Source: an uncultured Methanobrevibacter sp.
GTDB taxonomy: Archaea > Methanobacteriota > Methanobacteria > Methanobacteriales > Methanobacteriaceae
Assembly: GCA_902783085.1 (NCBI GenBank)
Contig: CACZPT010000189.1
Span: 1 to 6,765, forward strand
Direction: 5' to 3'
Length of the DNA stretch: 6,765 nt
Shown here: piece by piece, positions 5,779 through 6,765 of the stretch
How positions within the stretch are numbered: position 1 is the stretch's first letter
Layout of the letters: every line of letters starts with the position of its first letter
Position numbers and translations under genes: made by a program
Notes under the pieces: model-generated
What the model was told of the DNA's origin: nothing
Databases searched by the model: none
The model's input: only the letters and a program-made list of their open reading frames with translations

Positions 5779-6405
5779 TTATGGATTATAGATATCTATA
5801 GTCCATTCTCCATCAAAAACAGCCGCACTTGAAGTTACTGGTTTTTTGTAATTTGCAAATGTACCTTCATCAAAAATAAATTTAGCTGATTCAGTGGCAG
5901 TTTTAGCACTAAATTCAACAGAGTCATGAACTTGACTCCCATAAGTTGAAATAAATACGGCTTCCCCATATGGTACCTGCTCAACTAATAATTTTTTATC
6001 ATTAGCAATTCCAACATAACATTGATATTCGTCTTTTTTGTTAGTTGAAGTTACAACACCAGCAATTCTTGGAGTATGATAATCATCTTTCTCATAATCT
6101 AAAGTAAGCAATGAATAAGCAATTGCATCTTTAATATTCATTCCTAAAGAAATTTTATCAGCAATCACATCTGTATGAGAACCATTTGATACGATTGCAA
6201 TATCGCGAACAATACGAATACAATTATATGTAATGTATGTATTTTCGTAAATATCCTTTTCAAAACCTTCTTTTGGAACAACAGCTGCCCGATTATCAAA
6301 TTTTAAACATTGCCTATTAGGAAATGACCTACTGGACACCCTATAAGCAACAAACGGTTTACCATCATTATTCATCCCAATTGACAAAATTCTCCCTGTA
6401 TACAT
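5779..6405 (-). CDS. purO: IMP cyclohydrolase, archaeal PurO type
   Basis: PurO closes the purine ring, FAICAR to IMP, the last step of purine synthesis, in place of the bacterial PurH cyclohydrolase domain. The 208-residue product matches the archaeal family, whose structure was solved for the M. thermautotrophicus protein (an NTN-hydrolase-like fold). Conserved blocks visible are YRVSSRSFPNR (21-31), YNCIRIV (60-66), VSNGSHTD (72-79) and MDYEKD-like LDYEKDDYHTPRIAGV (102-117). The start is supported by GGAGAT (6416-6411) five bases before the ATG. It follows the ExbD-like gene by 15 bp, so they are probably cotranscribed, and is followed by a strong T-tract. IMP leads to GTP, the substrate of the gch3 product downstream. 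Confidence 0.95.
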   Translation of the reverse strand: MYTGRILSIGMNNDGKPFVAYRVSSRSFPNRQCLKFDNRAAVVPKEGFEKDIYENTYITYNCIRIVRDIAIVSNGSHTDVIADKISLGMNIKDAIAYSLLTLDYEKDDYHTPRIAGVVTSTNKKDEYQCYVGIANDKKLLVEQVPYGEAVFISTYGSQVHDSVEFSAKTATESAKFIFDEGTFANYKKPVTSSAAVFDGEWTIDIYNP

Positions 6406-6420
6406 ATATAATCTCCTATA

Positions 6421-6765
6421 TTAACCTGGACGACGGACAGCATCTTCAGGTGAAATGCCTGATGGAGTGGTAATTATAATCTCTCCAGGCTTAATTGAAA
6501 TCTGTCCCTCATCAATAACTTTTGCTAGAACACCTACTGCGCTATTCGATATTGCATCTGATCTATCAACCCCATTTACAGTAACCCTATGTAAATTTGC
6601 AACAGGCATCACATAATACTCTGCATTTCCACTAACATCAGTTACATTAGGTTTTCCAGTACCAGAATTAACATCAGCCGCATCAGTTTGTACATCCGTA
6701 GCTGAAAAATTACTTGTTACAACTAAAAAAATCATTATTGTAAATAAAATATCAATAAATGGAAC
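6421..6765 (-). CDS. ExbD/TolR-like biopolymer transport protein, 5' end outside the window
   Basis: The reading frame is open to the window edge, so the gene is partial; 114 C-terminal residues are visible. They begin VPFIDILFTIMIFLVVTSNF, which fits the single membrane helix of ExbD/TolR proteins: the family has a conserved Asp in this helix (here Asp5 of the visible part), needed for proton flow through the partner MotA/TolQ/ExbB channel. A Thr/Ala/Asp-rich linker (about 20-48) leads to a small alpha-beta domain on the outer side (50-100), and the protein ends PSGISPEDAVRRPG. The ATG at 6735 lies within the helix and is not the start. A MotA/TolQ/ExbB gene is expected just upstream, beyond the edge. 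What such a motor energises in an archaeon without an outer membrane is unknown. An archaeal DUF2149-type protein is a less likely alternative. Confidence 0.75.
   Translation of the reverse strand, partial: VPFIDILFTIMIFLVVTSNFSATDVQTDAADVNSGTGKPNVTDVSGNAEYYVMPVANLHRVTVNGVDRSDAISNSAVGVLAKVIDEGQISIKPGEIIITTPSGISPEDAVRRPG

Overview
The window looks like the chromosome of an AT-rich hydrogenotrophic methanogen of the Methanobacteriales, most likely Methanobrevibacter or a close relative. Recognisable archaeal genes support this: methyl-coenzyme M reductase activation component A2 (atwA), the archaeal GTP cyclohydrolase III, the F420 genes cofD and cofE, and the archaeal IMP cyclohydrolase purO. 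The very low G+C, the poly-U tracts and the GGTGA/GGAGA-type ribosome binding sites fit. The genus is inferred from composition and protein resemblance, not from a marker gene.

Layout: positions 1-198 are extremely AT-rich and hold no supported gene, only a 10-bp inverted repeat and a possible gene tail. A single plus-strand gene (199-858) encodes a YgjP/DUF45-type zinc metallopeptidase. It converges, with 24 bp between stops, on a long minus-strand cluster that fills the rest. In the direction of transcription (high to low coordinates) the cluster reads: ExbD/TolR-like protein (5' end beyond the window edge), purO, a T9-A-T9 tract, cofE, cofD, gch3/arfA, a nifR3/Dus-like TIM-barrel gene interrupted by an in-frame TAA, then atwA and a hairpin plus T-tract terminator.

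The minus-strand genes make metabolic sense together. PurO makes IMP, the precursor of GTP. GTP cyclohydrolase III uses GTP for the first step towards the deazaflavin FO (and riboflavin). CofD and CofE then build F420 from FO. AtwA supports ATP-dependent activation of methyl-CoM reductase, the last step of the pathway that F420 feeds. Gaps of 7 to 32 bp between purO, cofE, cofD, gch3 and the broken gene suggest an operon, although the T-tract after purO could terminate part of the transcription.

No convincing undescribed system is present. The most unusual signal is the lesion in the nifR3-like gene: an in-frame TAA at 2779-2781, and an ATA codon at 3280-3282 exactly where a ribosome binding site and the conserved N-terminus call for a start codon. 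There are no rRNA, tRNA, CRISPR, insertion sequence or attachment site signals that I can see.
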